From the NCBI RefSeq assembly GCF_900088125.1, contig NZ_FLQT01000003.1, positions 867,071 to 931,070 on the forward strand: DNA of 64,000 bases. The letters run 5' to 3'. The stretch's first letter is position 1; the number at the start of each line of letters is the position of its first letter. A program made the position numbers and the translations under genes. Below are positions 63,780 through 64,000 of the stretch, piece after piece. This DNA comes from Peptoniphilus pacaensis. GTDB lineage: Bacteria; Bacillota; Clostridia; Tissierellales; Peptoniphilaceae. A model generated the notes under the pieces. It made no database searches. It saw only the letters and a program-made list of their open reading frames with translations, and was not told where the DNA came from.

Positions 63780-64000
63780 ATGAATATCGGTTTAATCGGT
63801 CTCGGCAATATGGGCCGGGCATTTTACGACTTGTTTTTAGAAGAGGGCCACGAAATCTTCGTCGGCTCCCCTCACGAAAAAGACATCGATACCTTCCAAA
63901 CCCGGGACAACGCCGCCATCGTGGATCGCTCGGAGATCCTGTTTATCGGCGTCAAGCCCTATATGGTGGAAGAGGTTATGGCGGAAATCGTGCCGAAGGT
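63780..64000 (+). CDS. proC: Pyrroline-5-carboxylate reductase (partial, N-terminal)
   Basis: The open frame runs to the window edge. It starts MNIGLIGLGNMGRAF, a Rossmann motif, and has ILFIGVKPYMVEEVMAEI, typical of P5C reductases that make proline. ATG 63780 follows AAAGGATGGG. Only about 73 codons are visible. Confidence 0.85.
   Translation, partial: MNIGLIGLGNMGRAFYDLFLEEGHEIFVGSPHEKDIDTFQTRDNAAIVDRSEILFIGVKPYMVEEVMAEIVPK

Overview
The window looks like a chromosome segment of an anaerobic Gram-positive bacterium (Bacillota), most likely a Tissierellia/Peptoniphilaceae-type organism. The clues are type III glutamine synthetase, a short archaeal-type prolyl-tRNA synthetase under a T-box, a CC/Se-motif protein, an F420-ligase-like protein, SLH-anchored surface proteins, WalJ and an LrgAB pair. 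Genus cannot be fixed from sequence alone. Housekeeping genes are moderately GC-rich; the accessory block at 18.3-26.3 kb and parts of the hsdS genes are visibly AT-rich. No rRNA, tRNA or CRISPR array was seen.

Layout. 0-9.9 kb: cell-wall genes (NamZ-like muramidase, N-acetylmuramoyl-L-alanine amidase, MurJ), a CC/Se-motif protein, a LytTR/DUF3021 regulator pair, an aldehyde dehydrogenase, an F420-0:glutamate-ligase-like protein and a GT39-type membrane protein. 9.9-18.3 kb: proS with a T-box leader, a glnN-pyrG-nudix operon behind a candidate attenuator, an XRE-cupin regulator and guaA. 18.25-26.29 kb: an AT-rich island inserted at the 3' end of guaA, bounded by a 15-bp direct repeat of the guaA terminus. 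It carries a DUF4365 nuclease-like protein with a small partner, an IS200-type element nested in an IS3-family element, a small sigma-like protein, a helicase-nuclease fusion and a small XRE protein, but no recognisable integrase. 26.5-34.7 kb: a type I restriction-modification locus with hsdM, one half-length hsdS, an inverted silent hsdS half, a tyrosine recombinase, a complete hsdS and hsdR. Four copies of a 16-bp repeat sit exactly at the HsdS half-junctions, so the locus is very probably an invertible specificity switch.

34.8-48.1 kb: lrgAB flanked by a 79-bp direct repeat, an OFA-like MFS transporter plus M20 peptidase, a CmpB-like membrane protein, a rhodanese lipoprotein cassette that appears frameshifted and is flanked by duplicated terminators, an aminotransferase, CorA, a pair of 123-nt structured intergenic repeats, an ornithine cyclodeaminase homologue, a universal stress protein and a pirin. 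48.2-55.3 kb: two large SLH surface proteins. The first is preceded by a 9.5-unit AGAC repeat inside a short leader ORF that runs into a strong terminator hairpin, which suggests phase-variable attenuation. 55.3-64 kb: walJ, surE, an EamA transporter, a membrane protein, a NIF3/CutA-like protein, nfo, and a minus-strand group of two chromate-transporter halves split by a PTS_EIIC_2 protein, followed by glpK. A partial proC ends the window.

The most noteworthy signals are the hsdS inversion system, the AGAC-tract leader/terminator ahead of the adhesin, the guaA island with its possible defence cargo, the three-hairpin leader of glnN, and the structured repeat pair near 45.2 kb. All functions are assigned by reading family motifs; no database search was run.
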